Shown: positions 13,133 through 21,357 of the stretch, in pieces | Layout: each line of letters opens with the position of its first letter | Position numbering within the stretch: the first letter of the stretch is position 1 | Origin: Mycobacterium heckeshornense | GTDB taxonomy: Bacteria > Actinomycetota > Actinomycetes > Mycobacteriales > Mycobacteriaceae | Length of the DNA: 64,000 bases | Direction: 5' to 3' | Assembly: GCF_016592155.1 (NCBI RefSeq) | Contig: NZ_AP024237.1 | Coordinates: 310,001 to 374,000, forward strand | Program-made: the position numbers and the translations under genes | The notes under the pieces: model-generated | The model's database searches: none | The model's input: only the letters and a program-made list of their open reading frames with translations | Told to the model about the DNA's origin: nothing

Positions 13133-13434
13133 CAGGGCACCAGCCCGCGAAACCGCTTCGCGCCCTCCTCGTCCATGCTGGTGTAGGCGGTGCCCGCGGT
13201 GTGGTAGTGCCCGCCTCGGTTGCCCACCCGGCCGGCGATCGCACCCAGGTCCTTGCCCGCCGCCGCGGCGGCGACGTGCACCGCCCCGGCGTTGCACTGC
13301 CACGACGAGACGCCGGTCACCGGGGAAGCGGCAGCCGCCGCCAGCTCACCGCTGATCCTCTCACATTGCTCGCCCAGCCGGTGCAGGCCCGCGGCCAGCA
13401 CCTTGAGTCGAGGGTTCCAGGTGTCGGCTGGCAC
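13132..13434 (-). CDS. EspC/WXG100-like small type VII secretion partner
   Basis: Product of 100 residues resembling the EspC-type (DUF2580) branch of WXG100-like proteins: helix one at about residues 8-36, a turn with W-Q-C at 45-47 in place of W-x-G, helix two, then A-Y-T-S-M-D-E-E, where Tyr84 and Asp88 form the YxxxD export signal. Length, helical pattern and position directly before a larger WXG-type protein fit a co-secreted heterodimer. The start is a GTG at 13434 with a weak ribosome site; a GGGAGG lies 26 bases upstream, so the true start might differ. The gene is coupled to the next gene by a 1-bp overlap. Confidence 0.72.
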   Translation of the reverse strand: MPADTWNPRLKVLAAGLHRLGEQCERISGELAAAAASPVTGVSSWQCNAGAVHVAAAAAGKDLGAIAGRVGNRGGHYHTAGTAYTSMDEEGAKRFRGLVP

Positions 13435-13689
13435 GGACGGAATCGTAAAGAATGTCCTCCCAGAACAGCAATGTTGCGGCCAGCACCGTGATCTGATCTG
13501 CGCGGACCATCGCGCGGCTGCGGACCAACTGACTGAAGGCAGTCAACGACGCGGCGATGTGACCGCAAAGCTTCCAATGAAGTGCTTGTCGCCAAATCCT
13601 CAAGCCGGACGAATGGGCGGCGGGACTCATAGCTCTTTCATAGCTGGAACCTAGCTACGGCTATTGTTTGCCCGCGCATGATTCGTGGC

Positions 13690-14058
13690 ATGAGTGAAAC
13701 ACCTGACACCCCAACCACACCGACCACGGCCGCGGCCACGCCATCGGCCGGGCCGGTTAAACCGTATTGGCTGTTCCGATTGGCGGCTTGGGTGGTGATC
13801 GTGGCCGGGATCCTGTTCATCGTCACGACCATCTTCTTCGCCGGCTTCCGGATCGCCGCCCACCACGGCCACCATGGCTGCCACCATCACCGCCATCCCC
13901 ACGCCGCCATGTTCCACCAGGGCGGGCCGCGTCATCAGGGCGGACCGGGGGCCGTCCTGCCGGGCAGGCCAGGCGGTGCGGGCGGCGCGGGTCCCAGTGC
14001 TGGCCCCGGCCAGCCGCCGCAGTCCATCGCTCCCTCGACTGCCCCGGCACAGCCATAG
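13690..14058 (+). CDS. Pro/His/Gly-rich single-pass membrane protein, copy 1 of 3
   Basis: Product of 122 residues, like M. tuberculosis Rv3706c by composition and place. It has a Thr/Pro-rich cytoplasmic N-terminus (M-S-E-T-P-D-T-P), one membrane helix at about residues 35-58, then a His cluster with H-H-G-H-H-G and H-H-H, which could bind metal. The rest is a Gly/Pro/Gln-rich tail. The inner ATG at 13690 was chosen over 13678 because the third copy has a stop between the two equivalent ATGs. Function unknown. Copies at 14234 and 14494 share the start and helix. Confidence 0.75.
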   Translation: MSETPDTPTTPTTAAATPSAGPVKPYWLFRLAAWVVIVAGILFIVTTIFFAGFRIAAHHGHHGCHHHRHPHAAMFHQGGPRHQGGPGAVLPGRPGGAGGAGPSAGPGQPPQSIAPSTAPAQP

Positions 14059-14125
14059 CACAGCGTCGGGACCGCAGCCGGTTTTGAAACCCTGGTAAGT
14101 CAAACGAAGTCGAGACCATGACCCG

Positions 14126-14158
14126 AAGCCCGGCGCCCCGGTGTGGGCGCCGGGCTTT
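14126..14158. terminator. Strong GC hairpin terminator
   Basis: A near-perfect stem of 13 base pairs (AAGCCCGGCGCCC paired with GGGCGCCGGGCTT) around a 6-base loop, flanked by A and T residues, so it may act in both directions. It lies between the first and second Pro-rich membrane-protein copies and probably ends transcription of the first. Confidence 0.75.
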
Positions 14159-14233
14159 CACGGCCGGTAATGACGGCGAGCTCGTCGCGGGAACGCGCCG
14201 CGGCCGCTGCCGCGCTGAGGCATGATGCGATGC

Positions 14234-14410
14234 ATGAGCGAAACGCCTGGACCCTCGACCGCACCGGTTCCCGCCGCGGCGTCACCGGCGCCGCAACAAC
14301 GGCCGGAACGGCTCTACCAAGTCGCGGCCTGGGTGGCGATCGTTGCGGGCAGCGTGTTTGTCGTCGCGACGGCATTACTTTTCGTGTGCGTATTCTGGTG
14401 CTCCGGTTAG
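14234..14410 (+). CDS. Short Pro-rich single-pass membrane protein, copy 2 of 3
   Basis: Product of 58 residues. It starts M-S-E-T-P-G-P-S like copy 1, has an Ala/Pro-rich segment, the shared R-L-Y-Q-V-A-A-W-V block, and one membrane helix (about residues 31-55). It then stops at C-F-W-C-S-G, so the whole His/Gly/Pro tail of the other copies is missing. This may be a shortened paralogue or a decaying one. A strong terminator lies 75 bp upstream, so it probably has its own promoter. Function unknown. Confidence 0.55.
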   Translation: MSETPGPSTAPVPAAASPAPQQRPERLYQVAAWVAIVAGSVFVVATALLFVCVFWCSG

Positions 14411-14493
14411 GGCCTGCGTCGACGAAGCATTGCCAGGTAACTTCTCGGCGAGCTCGGTGTACGGCTCGCTATCGGCTGGGCATGATTTAGGGC

Positions 14494-14912
14494 ATGACCG
14501 AGACACCTGAACCGTCGACCCAGCCGACGTCCGCCACCCCGCCGCCCAGCCCGCCCGGGCCGTCACGCCCGCGGCGCAGCCCCCGTTTATCACCCAGCCC
14601 AGCAGGCTTTACCAGGCCGCGGCGTGGGTCGTGATCGTCGCGGGAATTGTGTTCGTGGTGGCGGTCATCTTCTTCTCCGGTGCCGCGGTCGCGGGGCATC
14701 GGTACATCTATCGCCACCATCACCACGGCATGTTCGTCCCCGATGGCCCGGGTGGGCCGCCGCCCGGGCCCGGGCAGTGGTACGTCTTTCCGGGCGGCCC
14801 CGGTGGACCCGGCTCCCCGCCCGGTGGCCCGGGCATGATGCCAGGGCCCGGGATGATGCCCGGTATCCGCCCGGGTGGCCCCGCGCAGCCGCCGCCTCCC
14901 CCACGTCCGTAG
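14494..14912 (+). pseudogene. Pro/His/Gly-rich single-pass membrane protein, copy 3, frame broken
   Basis: The ATG at 14494 gives M-T-E-T-P-E-P-S, matching the start of copies 1 and 2. The matching R-L-Y-Q-A-A-A-W-V-V membrane segment and the following H-R-Y-I-Y-R-H-H-H-H, G-P-G-G and G-M-M-P-G tail lie in another frame, ending at 14912. That second frame is open back to 14511 but has no good start before the helix. The two frames swap in the C/G-rich stretch about 14540-14566. Either a single indel has broken the gene, the sequence has an error, or a programmed shift occurs. With one base corrected, the product would be about 139 residues. Confidence 0.6.
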
Positions 14913-15096
14913 CCGACACGAAAATATATGCGGTGCAGACATTTTCGTCGTTCATCGATTCAGTCTGCACGGTTGAGTTCCAGATCGCCAGGGCTGCAAC
15001 ATGATTCGACATCTCGCGAGGGCGTGGAGAATCCAGGCCAAGCGATTAGCGGCCCAGCCTTCTGTTTCGGATGTCTTGTTGGCATGATCGAGCCCT

Positions 15097-15525
15097 ATGA
15101 CCATCGAAGCCATCTACACCGCAGAGTCCACTGCCACCGGAGGAGGCCGCGACGGGCACGTCAAATCGTCGGACGGTCGCATCGACCTTGAGACCCGTCC
15201 GCCGAAGCCGATGGGCGGCAGCGGCGAAGGCACCAACCCGGAGCAACTGTTCTCCGCCGGCTATGCCGCCTGCTTCCTCGGCGCCCTGCGGCTGGTGGCC
15301 GGCCGAAACAATGTCAAACTTCCCGACAACACCGACGTCACCGTCAAGATCGGCATCGGCCGCACAGCCGAGGGCGGGTTCGGGTTGAGCGGCAACATCG
15401 TCGCCAATCTGCCCGGGCTCGACCAGAAGGCCGCCGATGACCTGATGCGCCAGGCCCACCAGGTCTGCCCGTACTCCAACGCCACCCGTGGCAACGTCGA
15501 CGTCGACGTCTCGGCCAGGGTGTAG
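15097..15525 (+). CDS. ohr: Organic hydroperoxide resistance protein Ohr
   Basis: Thiol peroxidase of the Ohr/OsmC family that reduces organic and fatty-acid hydroperoxides. The product is 142 residues, full length for Ohr. The peroxidatic Cys59 is in S-A-G-Y-A-A-C-F, the resolving Cys124 in V-C-P-Y-S-N-A-T-R-G-N, and the Gly-rich T-N-P-E-Q-L-F motif precedes Cys59. No MarR-type OhrR lies next to it. The gene stands between the Pro-rich membrane proteins and the PknH-sensor-like gene, which starts 4 bp after its stop. As I recall, M. tuberculosis lacks it at this place. Confidence 0.95.
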   Translation: MTIEAIYTAESTATGGGRDGHVKSSDGRIDLETRPPKPMGGSGEGTNPEQLFSAGYAACFLGALRLVAGRNNVKLPDNTDVTVKIGIGRTAEGGFGLSGNIVANLPGLDQKAADDLMRQAHQVCPYSNATRGNVDVDVSARV

Positions 15526-15529
15526 CCGC

Positions 15530-16186
15530 ATGCGGGTCACCGCCGCGGCGCTCAGCGCCGGGTTAGTGATCGGCGGCCTTGGCGCGGCGTTCGGAAACCC
15601 GCCCGCCGCGGCCCGTCCGTCGGATCCGGGTGTGGTCAACTACGCGGTGCTGGGCAAGGGCTCGGTGGGCAACATCGTCGGCGGCCCGATGCGATGGGAA
15701 TCGGTGTCCACCGATCCGTACCAGGGCTATTGGGTCGACGACCCGGTGTGCAACAACTGGGCGGACATCGGCTTGCCGGAGGTCTACAACGACCCGGACC
15801 TGGCGTCGTTCAACAGCGCTGTCACCCAGACGACGGCCACCGACCAGACCCACTTCGTCAAGCAGGCGGTGGGCGTGTTCGCCACCGGTGACGCCGCGGC
15901 CCGTGCGTTCCACCGTGTCGTGGACCGCACCGTCGGCTGCTCCGGGCAGACCACGGCAATGCATCTGGACAACGGCACCACGCAGGTGTGGTCGTTCGAT
16001 GGGGGGCCGTCGACCGCCACCGACGCGGCCTGGACCAAACAGGAAGCCGGCACGGATCGGCGCTGCTTCACCCAGACCCGGCTGCGCGAGAACGTGTTGC
16101 TGCAGGCGAAGGTGTGCCAGTCCGGCAATGGCGGTCCGGCGGTGAACGCGCTGGCCGGGGCGATGCAGAACACGCTCGGCCAGTGA
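15530..16186 (+). CDS. Secreted protein with PknH-like extracellular sensor domain
   Basis: Product of 218 residues like Rv3705c. It has a signal peptide or anchor at residues 1-25 (A-A-L-S-A-G-L-V-I-G-G), then a domain of the PknH_C type with four spaced Cys (in D-P-V-C-N-N-W, V-G-C-S-G-Q, R-R-C-F-T-Q and A-K-V-C-Q-S) that probably form two disulfides. The family is found as the outer sensor of PknH and as free secreted or lipoprotein forms; the ligand is unknown. The ATG at 15530 lies 4 bp after ohr, so the two are probably cotranscribed. Confidence 0.85.
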   Translation: MRVTAAALSAGLVIGGLGAAFGNPPAAARPSDPGVVNYAVLGKGSVGNIVGGPMRWESVSTDPYQGYWVDDPVCNNWADIGLPEVYNDPDLASFNSAVTQTTATDQTHFVKQAVGVFATGDAAARAFHRVVDRTVGCSGQTTAMHLDNGTTQVWSFDGGPSTATDAAWTKQEAGTDRRCFTQTRLRENVLLQAKVCQSGNGGPAVNALAGAMQNTLGQ

Positions 16187-16332
16187 CCCGCGTGCCGGGT
16201 AGACCGACCCGACCCGCGGGAATATGTCGGTGCCGTCTGCAAGATTGACGATGGATGGCTATCGTGCCCGATAACCGCGCGCAAACCACGGTCCGGTGAT
16301 GCATCGCGTCGGGACCGGGAGGGATCGATGAT

Positions 16333-17604
16333 ATGGCGGTCGCGTCTGAGCTGGCTGGTATCCGCGTGGGAGAGGCCGAACTGGCCGGTTCATCGGCGGC
16401 CGCGCAGTACCTCGCCGACACGTGCCTAACCAGCGGGCCGCTGGGGCGGGTCGGTCTGGAAATCGAGGCGCACTGCTACGACCCGGCCGCTCCGCACCGC
16501 AGGCCGAGCTGGGAAGAAATCACCGACATCCTCGCCTCGCTTCCGGCGCTGCCCGGCGGTAGTACGGTCAGCGTCGAACCCGGCGGTGCCGTCGAACTTT
16601 CCAGCCCGCCGGTGGCCGGCGCGCTGCCGGCGATCGAGGCGATGACCCGTGATCAGGAAGTGCTGCGGTCCGCCTTCGCCGATGCCGGCCTGGGCCTGGT
16701 GGCGCTGGGCGCGGACCCACTGCGCCCGGCCATGCGGATCAACCCGGGGGCGCGTTATCGCGCGATGGAACAGTTCTTCGCTGCCAGTCATACCGGGGTG
16801 GCGGGCGAGGCGATGATGACGTCGACGGCGTCGATCCAGGTCAACATCGATGCCGGCCCGCAACCCGGTTGGGCGGCACGGGTGCGGCTGGCGCACGCGC
16901 TCGGGCCGACGATGATCGCGATCGCCGCCAACTCGCCGCTGCTGGGCGGGAAGTTCTCCGGGTGGCTATCGACTCGCCAGCGGGTATGGGGTCAGCTCGA
17001 CGCGGCGCGCTGCGGGCCGGTGCTGGCCGCCAGCGGTGACGATCCGGGCACCGACTGGGCGCGCTACGCGCTGAAGGCCCCGGTGATGTTGGTGCATAAC
17101 CCCGACGCGGTGCCGGTCACGCACTATGTGCCGTTCACCGACTGGGCCGACGGCCGCGCCCTGCTCGGCGGTCGGCGCCCCACCGTCGCCGACCTGGACT
17201 ACCACCTCACCACCCTGTTTCCGCCAGTGCGCCCGCGCGGCTGGCTGGAGATCCGCTACCTCGACAGCGTCCCCAGCGACACGTGGCCCGCTGTGGTCTT
17301 CACGCTGGTGGCACTGCTGGACGACCCGGTCGCCGCCGACGTCGCCGCCGAGGCCGTCGAACCCGTGGCCGCGGCATGGGACACCGCGGCCCGGGTCGGG
17401 CTGGGCGACCGCCGACTCTACGCGGCCGCCAACCGGTGTGTGGCCATCGCCGCCGAGCGGGCGCCGAAGCAGCTGCACGACGGAATGCGACGGCTGGTCG
17501 AGGCGGTCGAGCAAGGGCGGTGTCCGGCCGACGACTTTTCCGACCGGGTGATCGGGCATGGCATCGCGCCCACCGTCGCGCGGTTGGCGCAAGGGCAGCC
17601 GTGA
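16333..17604 (+). CDS. egtA: Glutamate-cysteine ligase EgtA
   Basis: Makes gamma-glutamylcysteine, the sulfur donor used by EgtB in ergothioneine synthesis. The product is 423 residues with a GCS2-type fold. Conserved segments include [27 protein letters not shown] and E-I-R-Y-L-D. The ATG at 16333 follows a GGGAGGG site; an ATG five bases earlier is in another frame. The stop overlaps the egtB GTG by 4 bp, beginning a tightly coupled egtA-B-C-D operon. Confidence 0.96.
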   Translation: MAVASELAGIRVGEAELAGSSAAAQYLADTCLTSGPLGRVGLEIEAHCYDPAAPHRRPSWEEITDILASLPALPGGSTVSVEPGGAVELSSPPVAGALPAIEAMTRDQEVLRSAFADAGLGLVALGADPLRPAMRINPGARYRAMEQFFAASHTGVAGEAMMTSTASIQVNIDAGPQPGWAARVRLAHALGPTMIAIAANSPLLGGKFSGWLSTRQRVWGQLDAARCGPVLAASGDDPGTDWARYALKAPVMLVHNPDAVPVTHYVPFTDWADGRALLGGRRPTVADLDYHLTTLFPPVRPRGWLEIRYLDSVPSDTWPAVVFTLVALLDDPVAADVAAEAVEPVAAAWDTAARVGLGDRRLYAAANRCVAIAAERAPKQLHDGMRRLVEAVEQGRCPADDFSDRVIGHGIAPTVARLAQGQP

Positions 17605-18884
17605 GCGTACGGGATAAGCTGGCCCGCGACCTGACGCGGGCGCGCGAGCGCACGCTGCGGCTGGTCGATTTCGACGACGCTGAACTGCGCCGCCAATACG
17701 ACCCGCTGATGAGCCCGCTGGTGTGGGATCTCGCGCACATCGGGCAGCAGGAAGAACTCTGGCTGCTCCGCGGCGGCGACCCGGACCGGCCCGGCCTGCT
17801 GCCCGCGGACGTCGAGATCCTCTACGACGCCTTCGTGCATTCTCGCGCCAGCCGCGCGGATCTGCCGCTGCTGTCCCCGGCCCAGGCGCGGGCGTATTGC
17901 CGTGCCGTCCGGTCGGCCGCGCTGGACGCCCTGGACGCCGCACCCGACGAGCCCGACGCGAACTTCGTCTTCGCCATGGTGGTCAGTCACGAACACCAGC
18001 ACGACGAAACCATGCTGCAGGCGCTGAACCTGCGCACCGGCCCGCCATTGCTGGGCGCCGCGGCCGCGTTGCCTTCCGGTCGGCCGGGCGTGGCCGGGAC
18101 GTCGGTGCTGGTGCCCGGCGGCCCGTTCGTGCTCGGTGTCGACGCCGCCGACGAACCGTTCTCACTGGACAACGAACGCCCCGCCCACGTCGTCGACGTC
18201 CCGTCGTTCCGGATCGGCCGCGTCCCGGTCACCAACGGCGAGTGGCGTCAGTTCATCGACGACGGCGGCTACCACGAGCCGCGATGGTGGTCGGAGCGCG
18301 GGTGGCAGCACCGCCAGCAAGCCGGACTGACCGCGCCGCGGTTCTGGGCCGCCGACGGGCTGACCCGAACCCGGTTCGGCCACGTCGAGGCAATACCCGA
18401 CGACGAACCGGTCCAGCACGTCACCTATTTCGAGGCCGAGGCCTATGCCGCGTGGGCCGGCGCGCGGCTGCCCACCGAGATCGAATGGGAGAAGGCGTGC
18501 GCGTGGGACCCGGCGGTCAACGCGCGGCGCCGCTACCCGTGGGGCGCCGAGGAGCCCTCCGCGGCGCACGCCAACCTCGGCGGCGGCGCGTTGCGCCCGG
18601 CCCCCGTCGGCGCCTACCCGGCCGGCGCGTCGGCGTACGGGGCCGAGCAGTTGCTGGGCGACGTCTGGGAGTGGACCAGCTCGCCGCTGCAGCCCTGGCC
18701 CGGATTCGTGCCGATGATCTATCAGCGCTATTCGACGCCGTTCTTCGGCGGCGACTACCGGGTGCTGCGCGGCGGCTCGTGGGCGGTGGAGCCGGGAATC
18801 CTGCGGCCCAGCTTCCGCAATTGGGATCACCCGTACCGGCGGCAGATCTTCGCCGGTGTCAGGTTGGCGTGGGACGCGTGCTGA
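17601..18884 (+). CDS. egtB: Hercynylcysteine sulfoxide synthase EgtB
   Basis: Non-heme iron sulfoxide synthase joining hercynine and gamma-glutamylcysteine with O2. The product is 427 residues. The N-terminal DinB_2 domain supplies iron ligands: His46 in W-D-L-A-H-I-G-Q-Q and the His cluster H-E-H-Q-H at residues 130-134. The C-terminal FGE-sulfatase domain has [16 protein letters not shown] and the closing F-R-N-W-D-H-P. The GTG overlaps egtA (GTGA), and the stop overlaps the egtC ATG by 1 bp. Confidence 0.97.
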   Translation: MSVRDKLARDLTRARERTLRLVDFDDAELRRQYDPLMSPLVWDLAHIGQQEELWLLRGGDPDRPGLLPADVEILYDAFVHSRASRADLPLLSPAQARAYCRAVRSAALDALDAAPDEPDANFVFAMVVSHEHQHDETMLQALNLRTGPPLLGAAAALPSGRPGVAGTSVLVPGGPFVLGVDAADEPFSLDNERPAHVVDVPSFRIGRVPVTNGEWRQFIDDGGYHEPRWWSERGWQHRQQAGLTAPRFWAADGLTRTRFGHVEAIPDDEPVQHVTYFEAEAYAAWAGARLPTEIEWEKACAWDPAVNARRRYPWGAEEPSAAHANLGGGALRPAPVGAYPAGASAYGAEQLLGDVWEWTSSPLQPWPGFVPMIYQRYSTPFFGGDYRVLRGGSWAVEPGILRPSFRNWDHPYRRQIFAGVRLAWDAC

Positions 18885-19582
18885 TGTGTCGTCACCTGGG
18901 ATGGCTGGGTCGCGAGGTCACCGTCTCCTCGCTGGTGTTGGACCCGCCACACAGCCTGCGGGTGCAGTCGTATGCGCCGCGTCGTCAGCGCCACGGCATG
19001 ATGAACGCCGACGGCTGGGGTGTCGGGTTTTTCGACGGGGCCACGCCGCGACGCTGGCGCAGCACCGCGCCGCTGTGGGGCGACGTGTCGTTCGATTCCG
19101 TGGCACCGGCGCTGCGCAGCCACTGCGTGGTGGCATCGGTGCGTTCCGCGACCGTCGGCATGCCGATAGAAATCAGTGCGACAGCACCGTTCACCGACGG
19201 GCGCTGGCTGCTGGCGCACAACGGCGCGGTGGACCGCGCGGCGCTTCCCAATCCAGCCTCGGCCGAACCAGTCTGCGACAGCACGATTCTCGCGGAGTTG
19301 ATCTTTACGCGAGGTCTCGACGCCTTGGGTGAGGTGATCCGCCAACTCGGCGCCGACGACCCGAACGCACGGTTGAACATCTTGGCGGCCAACGGTTCCC
19401 GACTTTTGGCCACAACCTGGGGAGACACCCTGTCGGTGTTGCGTCGTGACGACGGCGTGGTACTGGCCAGTGAGCCGTATGACGATGACCCCAACTGGGA
19501 AGACGTTCCCGACCGTCACGTCGTCGAAGTGACCGCTGACGGCGTCACGTTCGCCGAGCTGGACCCGACGAAAGGACCTTGA
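18884..19582 (+). CDS. egtC: Gamma-glutamyl-hercynylcysteine sulfoxide hydrolase EgtC
   Basis: Class II glutamine amidotransferase-like hydrolase that removes the glutamyl group after EgtB. The product is 232 residues. Cys2 directly after the initiator Met (M-C-R-H-L-G-W) is the N-terminal nucleophile, which decides the ATG at 18884 over the GTG six bases earlier. Other family marks are [12 protein letters not shown] and L-L-A-H-N-G-A-V. The ends overlap egtB and egtD by 1 bp each. Confidence 0.97.
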   Translation: MCRHLGWLGREVTVSSLVLDPPHSLRVQSYAPRRQRHGMMNADGWGVGFFDGATPRRWRSTAPLWGDVSFDSVAPALRSHCVVASVRSATVGMPIEISATAPFTDGRWLLAHNGAVDRAALPNPASAEPVCDSTILAELIFTRGLDALGEVIRQLGADDPNARLNILAANGSRLLATTWGDTLSVLRRDDGVVLASEPYDDDPNWEDVPDRHVVEVTADGVTFAELDPTKGP

Positions 19583-20547
19583 TGACGCTGTCAGTGTCGA
19601 ACCACTTGGCCGAGGACTCGGCATATCATGCGCTGCGGCGCGACGTCTTCGACGGTCTGCGCAGCTCACCAAAATCATTGCCGCCCAAGTGGTTCTATGA
19701 TTCAGTCGGCAGTGAGCTGTTCGACCAGATCACCCGGCTGCCCGAGTACTATCCCACCCGGGCCGAGGCCGAGATCTTGTCTGCCCGCTCCGCGGAGATC
19801 GCATCGGCGACCGGCGCGGACACCTTGGTCGAATTGGGCAGCGGAACATCGGCGAAGACACGCATGCTGCTCGACGCGTTGTGCGAGCGGGGTTCACTGC
19901 GCAGATTTGTGCCGTTCGACGTCGACGCCAGCATGTTGCGGTCAGCCGCCGTGGCCGTCCAGGCCGAGTATCCGAATATCGAGATCGCAGCTGTCTGCGG
20001 CGATTTCGAGGAGCACCTGACCGAAATTCCAAGCGACGGGCGGCGGCTGTTCGCGTTTTTGGGATCGACGATCGGCAACCTTACGCCCGGGCCGCGTGCG
20101 CAATTTCTGGCGGCGCTGGCGGACGTGTTGCGGCCCGGCGACAGCCTGCTGCTGGGCACCGACCTGGTCAAGGACACCGACCGGCTGATCCGCGCCTACG
20201 ACGACGCCGCCGGGGTGACCGCACGGTTCAACCGCAACGTGCTCGCGGTGATCAACCGGGAACTCGACGCCGATTTCGACCTCGACGCCTATGCCCACGT
20301 CGCCCGCTGGAACGCCGGGGCGGAGCGGATCGAGATGTGGTTGCGCGCCGAAACCCCGCAACGCGTGCGAATCGGTGCGCTGGATATGACCGTCGAGTTC
20401 GGTGCCGGCGAGGAGATGCTGACCGAGGTGTCATGCAAGTTCCGCATCGAGGCGGTGGCCGCCGAATTGGCCGCGGCCGGGCTGCGCCGCACCCGGTGGT
20501 GGACCGATGACGGTGGCGACTTCGCGTTGTCGCTGGCGGTGAAGTAA
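19582..20547 (+). CDS. egtD: Histidine N-alpha-trimethyltransferase EgtD
   Basis: SAM-dependent enzyme that trimethylates histidine to hercynine, the first ergothioneine step. The product is 321 residues, the family length. It contains the [12 protein letters not shown] substrate region, the SAM loop [20 protein letters not shown], and the C-terminal E-V-S-C-K-F that contacts the histidine. The ATG at 19582 overlaps the egtC stop; a TTG three bases earlier is unlikely. It is the last intact egt gene here: no egtE follows. Confidence 0.97.
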   Translation: MTLSVSNHLAEDSAYHALRRDVFDGLRSSPKSLPPKWFYDSVGSELFDQITRLPEYYPTRAEAEILSARSAEIASATGADTLVELGSGTSAKTRMLLDALCERGSLRRFVPFDVDASMLRSAAVAVQAEYPNIEIAAVCGDFEEHLTEIPSDGRRLFAFLGSTIGNLTPGPRAQFLAALADVLRPGDSLLLGTDLVKDTDRLIRAYDDAAGVTARFNRNVLAVINRELDADFDLDAYAHVARWNAGAERIEMWLRAETPQRVRIGALDMTVEFGAGEEMLTEVSCKFRIEAVAAELAAAGLRRTRWWTDDGGDFALSLAVK

Positions 20548-20989
20548 CCGGTGCCCCGGGCCCCACGCGCGCAGCCGTCGACTTCGTTTGGCTGGCGCCC
20601 TTGGCGACCGGTACGTGGTAGCGCGTGCCCACGCCATCACCTCATTTGGCATGGGCTCCACGCTGCCCGAGCTGGCCGACGCCATGACTGACCGGTCGGC
20701 AGCGATGAGCGCAATAGGGTAGTCGGATACGCTATCCGCCATAGCACGGCGACCCAAACATGGCTTTCCTCAACGGCAACTGGAACTCGGTGCGCCATGG
20801 CGAAGATTTCCGACCAACCCGGCGAGCGCCGGGGCGTCGTGACATCGGCGCTGGCGGCAAACGAGCTGCTGCCCCACCTGCAGCGGGTGATGGCGACTCG
20901 CCGGTTGGACGCCGATCTCGAGCTGTTGCGCGACGTGCACGGCGTGGTGTCCCGTCGGGTGCTGGCACCCAAGTGGCTGCGGTCGGATG
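20548..20989. other. Degraded spacer where egtE would be expected
   Basis: About 440 bases after egtD without a credible gene. Short open frames occur in several phases, including one from ATG 20797 (M-A-K-I-S-D-Q-P-G), but none shows a family I know, and its later part runs through the P450 remnant in the wrong phase. I see no trace of a PLP-enzyme motif that would mark a dead egtE. Confidence 0.5.
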
Positions 20990-21257
20990 TGGTGGTCATC
21001 CCGACCGGTTCGGTCCGCAACGGGCAGCCGGATACGACCGCTGGCAGTACTTGCCGTTCGGGGCCGGGCCGCGAGCCTGCATCGGCGAGAACGTCGCGAT
21101 GGTGGAGGCTACTCTTGCCGTCGCGGCTATCGCTCGCCGAATCGAAATCCGTTCTGCGGACAGCTATTTCCCCGTCAATCCTGGTCTGACCGCGGTGGTT
21201 ACCGCACCGATTCGGGCCCGGGTTCGCCAGCGAACCCCCGGTTATCCGCGGAGCTGA
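20990..21257 (+). pseudogene. Cytochrome P450 C-terminal remnant
   Basis: A frame ending at the TGA at 21255-21257 contains P-D-R-F, R-W-Q-Y-L-P-F-G-A-G-P-R-A-C-I-G and then M-V-E-A-T-L-A-V-A-A-I-A-R-R, the heme-binding loop with its Cys ligand and the following helix of a cytochrome P450. The continuing I-R-A-R-V-R is the usual P450 end. The I-helix, the ExxR motif and everything before them are missing, so only about the last 85 residues survive. The remnant could come from a CYP137-like gene, but I cannot tell. Confidence 0.75.
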
Positions 21258-21357
21258 CCGTCACAAGCCGATGGTGGCGTCGGCCCTGTGAATCCTCCTG
21301 CCCGGCGAGACCGTGGACGCCGACGGTAACGGTCCTGCACACGGCCGCCGGCAGACA

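Noticed and set aside
17723..19582. Plus-strand frame of about 620 codons running through egtB and egtC
   Set aside because: Only its last third, from 18884, is EgtC; the rest is an out-of-phase, Arg-rich reading of egtB.
20797..21189. Open frame of 130 codons after egtD as an independent gene
   Set aside because: No recognisable family, and its end crosses the P450 heme loop in the wrong phase; it is more likely chance openness in decayed DNA.
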